A DNA stretch of 33,672 nucleotides, taken from JBAXLO01 sp037134755. GTDB lineage: Bacteria > Bacteroidota > Bacteroidia > Bacteroidales > JACABE01. Positions 1 to 9,074 of the stretch are shown piece by piece. The notes under the pieces were generated by a model, which searched no databases, was not told where the DNA came from, and saw nothing but the letters and a program-made list of their open reading frames with translations. Both the position numbers and the translations under genes were made by a program. The stretch's first letter is position 1. Every line of letters begins with the position of its first letter. Location of the stretch: NCBI GenBank assembly GCA_037134755.1, contig JBAXLO010000021.1:1-33672 (forward strand). Direction: 5' to 3'.

Positions 1-441
1 GCTAAACCTAAGGATTATCATACAGTTCCATTTGAAAACGTGACTGAGTCAACAAAAATTAAATATATTGACTCATTAATTTGTAATACAAAATACAAAG
101 ATACATTAATATTTGTAAAAGACATATATTATCCTGAAATTAAAACGAAACCTCCAAAAGTTGTGAGATTAAAAGTAGGTGAAAAAGATGTTTTTATAGC
201 TACTTACTATTATGAGGATATTGTTGGTCCGAGATTTGCAATTCAAAACCAAAATATTATTTCACTTAATAGATATGATTTTTGTTCTGACGAAGAATTA
301 TATGCTTTTTATATGAATAAAGATTTATTTATTCAAACAAGGACAATAGGTTGTGGTTGCGGAACAATTGGACTGCAAATATTTAAAATCACAAATGAAT
401 CAATCGATGAGTATTACGAAGATTTTGGAATGTCAGATTAG
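1..441 (+). CDS. Hypothetical protein, 3' part (5' end outside window)
   Basis: The frame is open from the first base of the window to the TAG at 439-441. A GTG at 40 could act as a start, but the reading continues upstream of it without a stop (A-K-P-K-D-Y-H...), so the gene most likely begins outside the window. The visible 146 residues are mixed charged and aromatic, with no obvious signal peptide or membrane segment. There is a Cys-Gly-Cys-Gly cluster about 35 residues from the C-terminus and an acidic tail (E-Y-Y-E-D-F-G-M-S-D). I do not recognise the family and assign no function. The following 154 bp up to the convergent gene hold no feature I can support. Confidence 0.6.
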   Translation, partial: AKPKDYHTVPFENVTESTKIKYIDSLICNTKYKDTLIFVKDIYYPEIKTKPPKVVRLKVGEKDVFIATYYYEDIVGPRFAIQNQNIISLNRYDFCSDEELYAFYMNKDLFIQTRTIGCGCGTIGLQIFKITNESIDEYYEDFGMSD

Positions 442-595
442 TTGGCTTTGCCCAGTTGGACTGACCAGACAAAACCGTGAAGAGAATTTTGCAATCTATT
501 GATTTATAAGAATTAAATATAAATAAATTTTGTTTAAAAAAAGTACTGTAAAGAAAATGATTTATTAAATATTTTTAAGAACAAAAAGTAAATTG

Positions 596-3577
596 TTAAA
601 GACTTTTCATTACAACTCCCTTGTTTTTCTTTCCATCTATCTTAATTATTAAAGACTCATCAAAATGAACATGTCTAATAAACTCATCCTCATAAACAAG
701 CTCTTGTTTAGATAGATATTCTACATCAAAACAACCGTCATTAATAAAAGGATTAACAGTAAAATAACCTACACGAAAAGATGTAAGATTCTGAAAGAAA
801 TGGGTTCCCTGACTAGGATCAATACGATAGTTTTCTAATCCTGATTCTACTATTAGTCGGGCTGCTGATATCTGAGGCCACTTAACAGGTATCCCAAGCC
901 ATGGATCACTTGAACCCCATCTACCGGGACCAACTAATACATAGTTTTTATCTTCAGCCAGAAAGACATCGTTTATAATATTTATTTTCTTAACTATTTC
1001 TTCTGTTTTAGCAGGATCAAAGGATTCTGGTTTAATATATACTATATCTTTAATACCTTCAATAATTCCATTACCAAGTGCTGAATTAGAATATATGATA
1101 GTATTTGAAATATCAATTTCGTCAAGGTTTTCTTTTATCGTCTGGTCGTTATCAACAATAGGTCGAATCTGAAGCAAATTAAATACTTTTAGTTCATTTT
1201 CGGGAACATCTAAATCAACGGCAAATTCAATTTCAACAGGCTTATTCATTTCTTTCTGTGCAATATCCAATATATGCTTTAAGATCTCAGCTAATGGAAA
1301 TGAATTGTAGTTTAATATATTAGAGAATGTTATCAATTTCTTACCCTCATGTTGTATTCCATCCCTAAGGATATTACTTTGAAAATCGTAAGTAGATGCA
1401 ATATACTTAATTGAATTATCTTTTTCGGCCTCACGGATAGGTAATTTCAACAAGTTAATACCGTCATCAATACTAGCTTTAAAACTATCATTATTAAGAT
1501 CTAAAGCATAAAAAGATTTCTGAGTTTCGCGCAAAGCCATATCAGGAGAAGATAGTTGTAATACTTTTTTAGGATATTGTGGTGAAAACCTTAAGGTATT
1601 ACCTCCATCAACTATATATTTACCAAGTCCTAATGCAATATTAACAATACCATCTTCAGGCTTTTCAGGAGCTATTGGATAAAAGTTAATAGATCGTGCA
1701 ACTCCGGAGATTACAGGATAAAACTTATTATTATATTGCTGCCCACAAACTTCTTGCAACACTATCCCCATTTTTTCTTCATCAATAACATTTTTAGTAG
1801 CAGTCATATATGCCTTGCTATCTTTATAATAAACAGAAGCATATACACTCTTAATAGCAATACTCAATTTCTCAATCATTAATCGCTCATCATTATGATC
1901 ATTAGGAATCATATATGTTGAATATATACCTGCGAATGGTTGATAATGTGAATCCTCCAACAGACTTGAAGAGCGTATAGCAATAGGTTTCTTAACAACA
2001 GTTATAAACGTATATAAATCTTCGTGTATCCTGAAAGGCAATCTTGCTTTTACAAAATGCTGAAGTATCTCATCATCACTTGAATCAGAAAGAGCAATCT
2101 TATAGAGATCATTCCCTTCCATAAACTCATCAAAGATATCAGTGCTCAGCACAACAGTGCGAGGGATGGTAACAATTACATCATCGTATTTATCAACCAT
2201 CTTATTTCTTTTCAATAAAGAATCAATAAATGCCAATCCTCTGGCTTTTCCCCCTATAGAACCACTTCCAATCCTTGTAAATATTAAATATTCATCAAAC
2301 TTATCTCTATAAAAGTCAGCAATAACTCCCCTACCCTTATTAATTCGGTATCGGGCTATTGCATCAAAAATATATCTTCTAACATCATCAAGACCATTAA
2401 AATCTTCAAACTTTAATACTTTAAACATCTCTGCAATAGGAAAAATAGCTCTTGCATTAAGCCATCTCGAAAAATGATTGTTACTAATATGATAGAAAAA
2501 AGAATCATCAGGAATATCAAATATTTTTTCTTGAAGGTTCTTTAAATCACTAACTCTTAATATTTCTTCATTAGTTTCAGGGTTACGGAAAACAAAATCA
2601 CCAAAGGAGAAATTATTTAAAATAAAATTCTTAATATCTATAGAATAAGTCTTTGAGTTCTTATCAAGAAAACCCACTTTTAACTCCTCTGCAAATTTTT
2701 CGAAATCAGATTCAGATGATTGCAAAAGAAAAGGTAAATCACTCTGGTCATTTTTAACCAATTCGCAAAAACGAATACCTGCATATTTATTCATTACTCC
2801 ATAAGTCTTAAAACTAATATCAGAGATAATGCCAAGCAAACTGTTTTTATATTTATTATATTGATTTGTAGCTTGCTCAAAGTTGGTAGCAAGCAATATT
2901 TTAGGTCTTCCTCTTAAACGCAACATCTTTTGATGTTCATTCAATCCTTCGGTCATAAACTTCTGCGATTGCATGAAAATCAATTTATATAAATTAGGTA
3001 GATAACTGGAATAGAGTCGAACAGAATCTTCAACTAACAATAATGATTGCACTCCAACTTCACTAGCATCGTGATCTGCATTCATTTTATCTTCAATTAG
3101 CTTTATAATAGCAAGCATAATATCAGCATTGCCCAACCAACTAAAAACATAATCAATAGAACTTAAATCACCTTTGTCAAGTTTCATTGAAACTTCTCTT
3201 GAAAAAGGAGTTAAAACGACAATAGGTTTTGAGGGATAATCGCTTTTTATCTTTTTTGCAAATTCGAACACATCCATATCACCAACATCCAGCATTGTTA
3301 TTATCAAGTCAATTGAGTCTTCTTGTAATATCTTTAAAGCCTCTTCTGCTTTTGAAACCTGAATGAAGTGAGGAGGGTAACGTAAATTTAAAGACACATA
3401 CTCGTTAAATATCTGCTCTTCAATCCTACCATCACCTTCAAGAATAAAAGCATCGTACTTACTACATATCAATAAAACGGTATTTATCCTTTTAATCATT
3501 AGATTATTGAAAGGAGTTTCGGTAAAATAAAACTTCTTAATATCCTTAACCTTATTCTTTTTTTGCGAGATACTCAT
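596..3577 (-). CDS. Two-receiver, PEP/pyruvate-binding domain protein (PEP synthase-like)
   Basis: A 993-residue cytoplasmic protein. Residues about 32-165 form a response-regulator-like fold in which the usual phosphoacceptor Asp is replaced (DLIIT then M95). A second receiver-like segment (about 178-300) starts LLLVED and keeps an Asp at the expected place (IISD253). From about 430 follows a PPDK_N-type PEP/pyruvate-binding ATP-grasp region: GGKARG at 442-447, IRSSSLLED at 534-542, and LQIRPIV near 802-808, the counterpart of the QxRP end of PEP synthase. The last 185 residues carry a GPGRWGSSDPW motif (883-893). No phosphohistidine swivelling domain or TIM-barrel PEP-utilising domain is present, so a complete PEP synthase reaction is unlikely. 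Proteins of this architecture are common in Bacteroidota; their reaction is not known to me. I infer a nucleotide-binding or phosphotransfer role under signal control. The gene stands alone on its strand, with a -7 promoter element 33 bp upstream. Confidence 0.85.
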   Translation of the reverse strand: MSISQKKNKVKDIKKFYFTETPFNNLMIKRINTVLLICSKYDAFILEGDGRIEEQIFNEYVSLNLRYPPHFIQVSKAEEALKILQEDSIDLIITMLDVGDMDVFEFAKKIKSDYPSKPIVVLTPFSREVSMKLDKGDLSSIDYVFSWLGNADIMLAIIKLIEDKMNADHDASEVGVQSLLLVEDSVRLYSSYLPNLYKLIFMQSQKFMTEGLNEHQKMLRLRGRPKILLATNFEQATNQYNKYKNSLLGIISDISFKTYGVMNKYAGIRFCELVKNDQSDLPFLLQSSESDFEKFAEELKVGFLDKNSKTYSIDIKNFILNNFSFGDFVFRNPETNEEILRVSDLKNLQEKIFDIPDDSFFYHISNNHFSRWLNARAIFPIAEMFKVLKFEDFNGLDDVRRYIFDAIARYRINKGRGVIADFYRDKFDEYLIFTRIGSGSIGGKARGLAFIDSLLKRNKMVDKYDDVIVTIPRTVVLSTDIFDEFMEGNDLYKIALSDSSDDEILQHFVKARLPFRIHEDLYTFITVVKKPIAIRSSSLLEDSHYQPFAGIYSTYMIPNDHNDERLMIEKLSIAIKSVYASVYYKDSKAYMTATKNVIDEEKMGIVLQEVCGQQYNNKFYPVISGVARSINFYPIAPEKPEDGIVNIALGLGKYIVDGGNTLRFSPQYPKKVLQLSSPDMALRETQKSFYALDLNNDSFKASIDDGINLLKLPIREAEKDNSIKYIASTYDFQSNILRDGIQHEGKKLITFSNILNYNSFPLAEILKHILDIAQKEMNKPVEIEFAVDLDVPENELKVFNLLQIRPIVDNDQTIKENLDEIDISNTIIYSNSALGNGIIEGIKDIVYIKPESFDPAKTEEIVKKINIINDVFLAEDKNYVLVGPGRWGSSDPWLGIPVKWPQISAARLIVESGLENYRIDPSQGTHFFQNLTSFRVGYFTVNPFINDGCFDVEYLSKQELVYEDEFIRHVHFDESLIIKIDGKKNKGVVMKSL

Positions 3578-3609
3578 TTTATGTATGATTGATTAATTTA
3601 TATAGGTTG

Positions 3610-3617
3610 CAAATTTA
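3610..3617 (-). promoter_or_regulatory. Bacteroidota -7 promoter element
   Basis: On the minus strand this reads TAAATTTG, an exact match to the TAnnTTTG -7 consensus, about 33 bp upstream of the ATG at 3577. I see no clear TTTG at the -33 position, so only half of the promoter is supported. Confidence 0.45.
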
Positions 3618-3652
3618 CGATTAATATTGGAAACGTATAAAAATATATTTAA

Positions 3653-3693
3653 CCATATCCGTCAATAGGAATTTTTTCTAATGACGGATACGG
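3653..3693. other. 12-bp-stem hairpin between repeat tail and promoter
   Basis: CCATATCCGTCA (3653-3664) pairs with TGACGGATACGG (3682-3693) with one mismatch and a 17-nt AT-rich loop. It lies directly beyond the tail of the 3701-3892 repeat and upstream of the -7 element at 3610. It has no T-run on either side, so it is not a classical terminator. It may be a protein-binding inverted repeat or the boundary of the repeat element. Confidence 0.5.
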
Positions 3694-3700
3694 TATAAAC

Positions 3701-3892
3701 ATATCTATCTAATTTTAATGACAATGCAACGTCAAAAATAGACATTGACAATTTGAACATTATTTTAACAAATCGAAAATTACTGTTCCTGTCGCAAACA
3801 CGACTGGAAATAATATAAAAATGAGTCGAAGTATTATAAACAAGACTCGTCATGATAAAAAATTAGTGATCGTTAAAGAAATATAAATGAAA
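3701..3892 (-). repeat. 21-bp-register array, copy A, with conserved tail
   Basis: Read on the minus strand, six 21-bp units run from 3892 to 3767 without an indel and are followed by a 66-nt tail ending TTAAAATTAGATAGATAT (to 3701). The same unit order and tail occur in plus orientation at 28925-29096. Unit-by-unit hand comparison with that copy, starting at the tail end, gives 17, 20, 18, 15 and 12 identities out of 21, so similarity falls away from the tail. An IS200-type remnant begins one base after the last unit. A 63-codon open frame across this stretch (3662-3853, minus) encodes S-T-H-F-Y-type heptads, but I regard it as a by-product of a 21-nt repeat. Confidence 0.75.
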
Positions 3893-3926
3893 ACCCCACC
3901 GCAAGCAGCTGGTTATCTAGGCTTTC

Positions 3927-4382
3927 TCAGAAGATTGCCAATTGAGTGCTTTTATGCAATATTTTATATCTCTTTTCACTACCTAGTTCCTTTACATACT
4001 TTCAAATTGTATTCTCATCTCCAAATTTACTAACTGTATAGACAAAGTAACCATCTGACCAGAATTCGCCACCCCATAGTTTTTGCTTTACTTCTAGATG
4101 TTGTCGAAATATCTATCCTCCAGTTATACTCTTTATTTTTGTTACTATCCTCGTTGGGCGATAAGTTAGAACAAACTGCACTAAACAATGTACATGATTT
4201 TCATCTACTCCAATTTCAAGAAAATGTAGTTGGTAATGCTTTGCTATTTCTAAACATATCTCCTTTAAGGTATTATCAACTACTTCACTAAATACAACTT
4301 TCCTATATTTTGCAAGACAAACATAATGATACAACAATACTGACACATTATGTGACTTATGAATATATTTACTTTGTTCCAT
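3927..4382 (-). pseudogene. tnpA: IS200-family Y1 transposase, two nonsense mutations
   Basis: The frame starts at ATG 4382 and ends at TGA 3927-3929, 152 codons, which is the normal length of IS200 TnpA. It is interrupted by an in-frame TAG (4113-4115, codon 90) and an in-frame TGA (4002-4004, codon 127); there is no frameshift. The HUH metal-binding motif H63-V-H65 lies in the first part (E-N-H-V-H-C-L-V). After the first stop the frame continues with the family signature L-W-G-G-E-F-W-S-D-G-Y-F-V. The catalytic tyrosine is most likely Y129 in K-Y-V-K-E-L-G, two codons after the second stop. An active protein would have used these residues for single-strand transposition as a dimer. With both stops before Y129 it should be inactive. 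Confidence 0.85.
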
Positions 4383-4401
4383 GTATAAAGATAATTTTTT
4401 T

Positions 4402-4415
4402 CACCGCAAGCGGTG
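4402..4415. repeat. IS200 left-end hairpin
   Basis: CACCGC (4402-4407), AA, GCGGTG (4410-4415) form a perfect 6-bp stem about 20 bp upstream of the tnpA start. In the IS200/IS605 family such subterminal hairpins are the TnpA recognition sites. CACCGCAAGC also occurs as a direct copy at the other end (3897-3906). Confidence 0.65.
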
Positions 4416-4517
4416 GGGAATTTACCCAAAAGAGATTAAAAATAAAAATACATATTATTTATAAAATATAAGAAATACATTTTGACTTTTGTTAAATATT
4501 AAAAAACCTAAAAAAAA

Positions 4518-4550
4518 CATTCCGCAATAGAATAAATCTATTACGGAATG
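4518..4550 (-). terminator. Rho-independent terminator of the giant T9SS gene pair
   Basis: CATTCCG-c-AATAGA (4518-4531) pairs with TCTATT-a-CGGAATG (4537-4550) with one internal mismatch and a 5-nt loop. On the minus strand the stem is followed at once by a run of eight T and a second T-run. It lies 67 bp after the stop codon at 4617. Confidence 0.85.
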
Positions 4551-4616
4551 CGGGTCAAAAAAATAATCCTCTCTTTTGGTTATAATCACCAAAGAGATGT
4601 AAGTTAATTGATGACC

Positions 4617-7600
4617 TTATTTTTTTATGATCTTCTTAAATTGAATAGAATTGCCTGTTTGGATTTTTAATAAATAAATCCCTGGAGCAAAATCTGAAGT
4701 TGATATAACAGTTTTGTTCATAACAATCCCTTTATATACAAGCTGTCCAATTGAATTTAGTATCTCAATATTATTATTATTACTATTAGTTTCAATAAAT
4801 AATTCATTAAAAACAGGGTTAGGATATACTGATAGCTTATTAGTATTTTCTATGTTTTCAATGCCTGCATTTGTCACTGTAATAGTGTTTGATGCGTCGG
4901 AACTGCATTCTCCTGAATTAGCAATTACATAATAACCATTGTTATAAACATAATTAAAATCTTGAGACACCGCTCCGATAATGATACCGTTTGTATTATA
5001 CCATTGATTACCTATAGCTGCACTTGAATGCAAAATAAATCCATTACTTGTGATAGTTGGAGTAGCAGGTTTAACAGCATGTGTAGGAATTACAACGTTT
5101 GCAGGTAACGAAGCACAACCGACTTCATTAGTAACAGTAAAGTTAATAGTTCCCGAAACTAATCCGTTAATAGTAGTTGTTGACCCTGTTCCAATAATAT
5201 TTCCCGGATTGATAGTCCATGTTCCGGAAATAGGTAAATTATAAAGAACAACACTTCCAGTGGTATCAGTACAAGTAGGAGAGATAATAGAAGCAACTGA
5301 AGGAGCGGCAGGAATAGTAGGTTGAGTATTAATAACAACATTTTGTGAAGCTAAAGAAGTACATTCAGAACTATTGCTAACAGTATAATTGTGAGTTCCT
5401 GTTGGAATGCCAGTAATTGTTAAACTTGCGCCTGTACCTGTTGTAGTAATATTGTCAGGTAATCTTGTTAAAGTCCAGTTTCCCGAAGCAGGTAAGCCAC
5501 TTAATAAAGCACTTCCTGTAGCTACAGTACATGTAAGATCAGTAATAGTTCCTAAAATCGGAGCAGAAAGAGTTGCCGGTTGAGGATTGATAACAATATT
5601 TGTTGAAGGAGCTGAAGTACAACCCGAATAATTTGTAACAGTGAAATTATGTGTTCCTGCACCAAGTTCGGTGATTGTGTGACTAGCACCAAATCCACTA
5701 ATGTTGCCAGGATTTATTGTCCATGTTCCAGTTGTTGGTAAATTGTTTAATACTACACTACCTGTAGCTGAAGCACAAGTTGGTTGAGTAATTGTTCCAA
5801 CAGAAGGTGCTGCTATAGGAGTAGGAACTGCATTTATAACCACATTAGCAGATGCCGATGAAGTGCATAAATCAGAATTCTGAACTGTATATGTAGTAAT
5901 TCCTGTGGTAATTCCTGTAATAGTTTTACTGGTTCCTGTGCCAACAATGTTTCCTGGATTAATTGTCCAGCTACCGGTGGCAGGAAGTCCATTTAAAACA
6001 ACAGATCCTGTAGATACTGAACAGGTAGGTTGTGTTATAGCTCCAATAGTAGGAGCTGTAGGAGTTATTGGAGGTGTGTTAATAACTACAGCTGGAGCTG
6101 GATTAGATGCGCATGTAGAAACATCAGTAACAGTAAAATTATAAGTACCTGCTGCAATTGCTGACAATGTAGTAGTAGATCCTGTTCCAGAGATATTACC
6201 CGGATTGATTATCCAAGTTCCTGAATTAGGTAATCCGCTTATTTCTACACTTCCCGTTCCCACATTACATGTAGGTTGAGTAATAGCTCCTATAGTTAAT
6301 ACAGAAGGTGTAGGATTTATAGTAAGAGTTGCCACATTTGATGTAGCATTATTATTTCCATTACAATTAGTAATATAACAACGATATTCATAGGTGTCAA
6401 CTGAAGTAATACCATGTAAATTTAAAGTTGCAGTATTGGCATTAGTGTAAAAAGCTCCTAAAGGTACATTATTAGAAACATTTACCCAGTTACCGCCATT
6501 ATTATATTGCCATGCAAATGTCAAAGCGGTACCATTAGCAGTAACAGTAAAAGAAGCATTTCCAGTAGAAGCACATACAGTACTGTTAGCTACAATAGGT
6601 GTTCCAATTGTTACTGCCTCGCAAGTGGAAGAAACATCAACAGTAACAATAAAAGGTACTCCTACACAACTTCCAGAAGTAGGTGTAACAATATAAGTAG
6701 CAGTCCCTGTACCGGATGTTAAAAATAGAGTACCACTAATTTCAGTTAGAGGAATTGATTGTGCACTACCGCCTGTAACACCACCTGTATATGAAGGAGC
6801 ATCCCAAATGTATGTTGTGCCTACAGGAACATTATTAGGAGAAACCACAAAAGTGCCACCTGTAATAATAGAAGCAGTTTGGTTTGTAAGACTAGGCGTC
6901 GCTGGTTGAGCATCAATAACTACATTTGAGGAGGCAGAAGAAGTACAACCATCAGCATTACTAACAGTAAATGTATAGGTTGCTGATGCGGGAATATCTG
7001 ATACTGTTGTTGTGACTCCCGTTCCGGTAGTAACAACATTGCCTGGGTTGCATGTAATTGACCAGGTTCCTGAAGCCGGTAAACCACTAAAACTTACGCT
7101 TGCAGTAGCAATATTACAACTAGGTTGCGTGATAGTTTCAACTATGGGTACTGTAGGATTTGCAGGTTGAGAACTAATAATAACATTAGCTGATAACGTA
7201 GAAGTACAGTTATAAGCATTAGTAACTGTATATGTATAAGTGCCGGTAGCAAGTCCAGATATGGTAGTAGACAATCCGTTTCCTGTTGTTGTAACATTAC
7301 CGGGTGTTCTTGTTAATGTCCAAGTTCCAGTTGAAGGTAAACCATTAAGAGTAACACTACCTGTAGCCAATGTGCATGTTGGTTGTAGAATTGCTCCAAC
7401 AACCGGTGCAGATGGAGTTGCAGGTTGAGTATTTACAACAGCATTGGCAGATGCCACTGAAATACAAATTCCATCATTTACAGTATAGGTATATGTTCCT
7501 GCTGGAACACCTGTTATTGTTGAACTAACACCTGAACCGATTGTAGTAACATTGCCGGGAGTTCTTGTAATAGTCCAAGCTCCTGAAGGTAAATTTGATA

Positions 7601-9026
7601 ATTCAACACTTCCAGTAGCTAAATTACATGTAGGTTGTGTAATTGTTCCAATAGTTGGAGTAGTCGGTGTTGCTGGTTGAGTATTAATAACGATATTATT
7701 TGATGCCAAAGATGTACAGCCTTGAGAATTGGTAACAGTATAGGTATAAGTTCCAGTAGCAAGCCCACTGATGGTCTTACTTGATCCAGATCCTGTGGTT
7801 GTGGAACCACCAGGGCTTCTTGTTAGAGTCCATGTTCCAGAAGTTGGAAGTCCGGATAAGATTACACTTCCTGAAGCAACAGTACAAGTCGGTTGAGTAA
7901 TAACACCCACTGTAGGAGCTGGAGGTAACGCAGGTTGAGTATTAATTACAACATTACCAGTAGCAGTTGACGCACCACAAGTGTTTGATACTGTAAAATT
8001 ATAAGTTGTATTAGCAGTGAGATTTGTAACAGTATAGCTTGATCCTGAACCTGAGATATTCCCAGGATTTATTGTCCATAAACCTGTCGTTGGCAAGCCA
8101 GTCAAAACAACACTACCAGTTGCAACTGTACATGTAGGTTGGGTAATTGTACCAACAGTAGGTACTGTAGGAGTAGTTCCAATGACAATATTTGTACCAT
8201 TATCAGTTCCTGTGCATGTAGGTTGACTTCCCACAACTCTAATTCTATATCCTGTTCCTGAAGCAGTACCTGCAGGAATAGTACAAGAAATTGTTCCTGC
8301 TGCAGTCCCATTTAATGTTCCTATTGTAACAGGACTTGCAAAGCTTCCACTTGAGTTGGATAATTGTGCAGTCCATACATTATTATTATAAACAGTTCCT
8401 GCTCCTTTAGTAAAAGGAACGTTAACAGCACTACCTGCACAATATGAACTAGATGACAATGCAGAAGTTGTAAGAGTAATGATACTAGCTGGAGTCCATT
8501 GTAAACTTAATCCAGTAAAATTAGTTTGGTCTCCAGGTGTAACTGTTTGTGGTGAAGGTCCTTTTGTAAATGAAGCTGTATATATTTGTCTTCCTGTTCC
8601 TAAAACTTTTGAACTTGCCCATGCTAGCTCCATTGAAACATTATAAGTACCATCAGGCAATAAATAATAAGGAGAAGAACCTGTAATGTCATTTCCAGTC
8701 CATATAACAGCTGGATACACAAATGGATTAGTAGTCTTTGTTGCTCCGGTAATAGCATCAGTAATATCATCAGTAGGTGTTTTAGAAGTCCACTGTTGTA
8801 AATGATCTAACTCATTTCCATATAGAATACGGGTTTTAACAAAAACACCTGTTGAATTTTCTATCCAAACAACAAAATTTGAGTTACTCCCCCAACTACC
8901 ACCTGTAAAAGTAGTAGTTACGTTAAAAGATAATGTACCTGCTGTTTGCGAATTAGCATTCATAGATATGAAAATACCTAGTATAAATGCTAGAATGATT
9001 CGTATTATAATTGATTTTGTTTTCAT
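4617..9026 (-). CDS. Giant T9SS-exported repeat protein (about 1469 aa)
   Basis: The frame is open from ATG 9044, but I prefer the ATG at 9026, which gives a standard signal peptide (MKTKSIIIRIILAFILGIFI, then ...NANSQ/TAGTLSF). The first roughly 160 mature residues resemble DUF2271: V-V-W-I-E, V-K-T-R, H-L-Q-Q-W, D-A-I-T-G-A-T, then P-D-G-T-Y. Next comes a beta-rich region shared with the upstream paralogue. Ten copies of an approximately 85-residue module follow (TITQPTC...TGSV.L.GLP..GTW), split after the fifth by Ig-like domains. The C-terminus is a T9SS type A sorting domain (L-S-V-Y-P-N-P ... G-I-Y-L-L-K-I ... K-I-I-K-K). I infer an outer-surface or secreted adhesin-like protein whose function is unknown. 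It lies 48 bp after the stop of the 3569-aa gene, has no promoter of its own that I can see, and is followed by a strong terminator, so the two are probably one transcript. Confidence 0.88.
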   Translation of the reverse strand: MKTKSIIIRIILAFILGIFISMNANSQTAGTLSFNVTTTFTGGSWGSNSNFVVWIENSTGVFVKTRILYGNELDHLQQWTSKTPTDDITDAITGATKTTNPFVYPAVIWTGNDITGSSPYYLLPDGTYNVSMELAWASSKVLGTGRQIYTASFTKGPSPQTVTPGDQTNFTGLSLQWTPASIITLTTSALSSSSYCAGSAVNVPFTKGAGTVYNNNVWTAQLSNSSGSFASPVTIGTLNGTAAGTISCTIPAGTASGTGYRIRVVGSQPTCTGTDNGTNIVIGTTPTVPTVGTITQPTCTVATGSVVLTGLPTTGLWTINPGNISGSGSSYTVTNLTANTTYNFTVSNTCGASTATGNVVINTQPALPPAPTVGVITQPTCTVASGSVILSGLPTSGTWTLTRSPGGSTTTGSGSSKTISGLATGTYTYTVTNSQGCTSLASNNIVINTQPATPTTPTIGTITQPTCNLATGSVELSNLPSGAWTITRTPGNVTTIGSGVSSTITGVPAGTYTYTVNDGICISVASANAVVNTQPATPSAPVVGAILQPTCTLATGSVTLNGLPSTGTWTLTRTPGNVTTTGNGLSTTISGLATGTYTYTVTNAYNCTSTLSANVIISSQPANPTVPIVETITQPSCNIATASVSFSGLPASGTWSITCNPGNVVTTGTGVTTTVSDIPASATYTFTVSNADGCTSSASSNVVIDAQPATPSLTNQTASIITGGTFVVSPNNVPVGTTYIWDAPSYTGGVTGGSAQSIPLTEISGTLFLTSGTGTATYIVTPTSGSCVGVPFIVTVDVSSTCEAVTIGTPIVANSTVCASTGNASFTVTANGTALTFAWQYNNGGNWVNVSNNVPLGAFYTNANTATLNLHGITSVDTYEYRCYITNCNGNNNATSNVATLTINPTPSVLTIGAITQPTCNVGTGSVEISGLPNSGTWIINPGNISGTGSTTTLSAIAAGTYNFTVTDVSTCASNPAPAVVINTPPITPTAPTIGAITQPTCSVSTGSVVLNGLPATGSWTINPGNIVGTGTSKTITGITTGITTYTVQNSDLCTSSASANVVINAVPTPIAAPSVGTITQPTCASATGSVVLNNLPTTGTWTINPGNISGFGASHTITELGAGTHNFTVTNYSGCTSAPSTNIVINPQPATLSAPILGTITDLTCTVATGSALLSGLPASGNWTLTRLPDNITTTGTGASLTITGIPTGTHNYTVSNSSECTSLASQNVVINTQPTIPAAPSVASIISPTCTDTTGSVVLYNLPISGTWTINPGNIIGTGSTTTINGLVSGTINFTVTNEVGCASLPANVVIPTHAVKPATPTITSNGFILHSSAAIGNQWYNTNGIIIGAVSQDFNYVYNNGYYVIANSGECSSDASNTITVTNAGIENIENTNKLSVYPNPVFNELFIETNSNNNNIEILNSIGQLVYKGIVMNKTVISTSDFAPGIYLLKIQTGNSIQFKKIIKK
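5070..8165 (-). repeat. Ten ~255-bp coding repeats in the 1469-aa protein
   Basis: Each unit encodes a module opening with (V/I)-G-x-I-T-Q-P-T-C, then T-G-S-V-x-L-x-G-L-P, G-T-W and I-N-P-G-N or L-T-R-x-P-G-N, and closing with V-V-I-N-T-Q-P. Five copies lie on each side of an Ig-like insert at about 6300-6905. Copies are diverged rather than identical, which suggests old duplications. Confidence 0.75.
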
Positions 9027-9074
9027 ATTTAATATAATTAACATATTTGAAATTACTATTTTTGTAAATTAAAT

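Larger units (their letters stand above)
3894..4418 (-). mobile_element. Decayed IS200/IS605-type insertion sequence
   Basis: The element is bounded by CCCCACCGC (3894-3902) and its exact inverted copy GCGGTGGGG (4410-4418). The left (tnpA-start) side folds into a small hairpin, as expected of subterminal ends in this family. Inside is a single full-length but nonsense-mutated Y1 transposase frame with no tnpB. The size, about 525 bp, fits a minimal IS200 that carries only tnpA. One end sits exactly at the last unit of the 21-bp array at 3767-3892, so the element appears to have inserted into or at the edge of that array. Exact termini cannot be fixed without other copies. Confidence 0.75.

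Noticed and set aside
596..3577. Annotation as complete phosphoenolpyruvate synthase
   Set aside because: The phosphohistidine and PEP-utilising domains are missing, so only PEP/pyruvate-binding similarity can be claimed.
3927..4382. Stop-codon recoding in tnpA
   Set aside because: Two different stop codons (TAG and TGA) are involved and both are used as normal terminators elsewhere in the window, so simple nonsense mutation is the better explanation.
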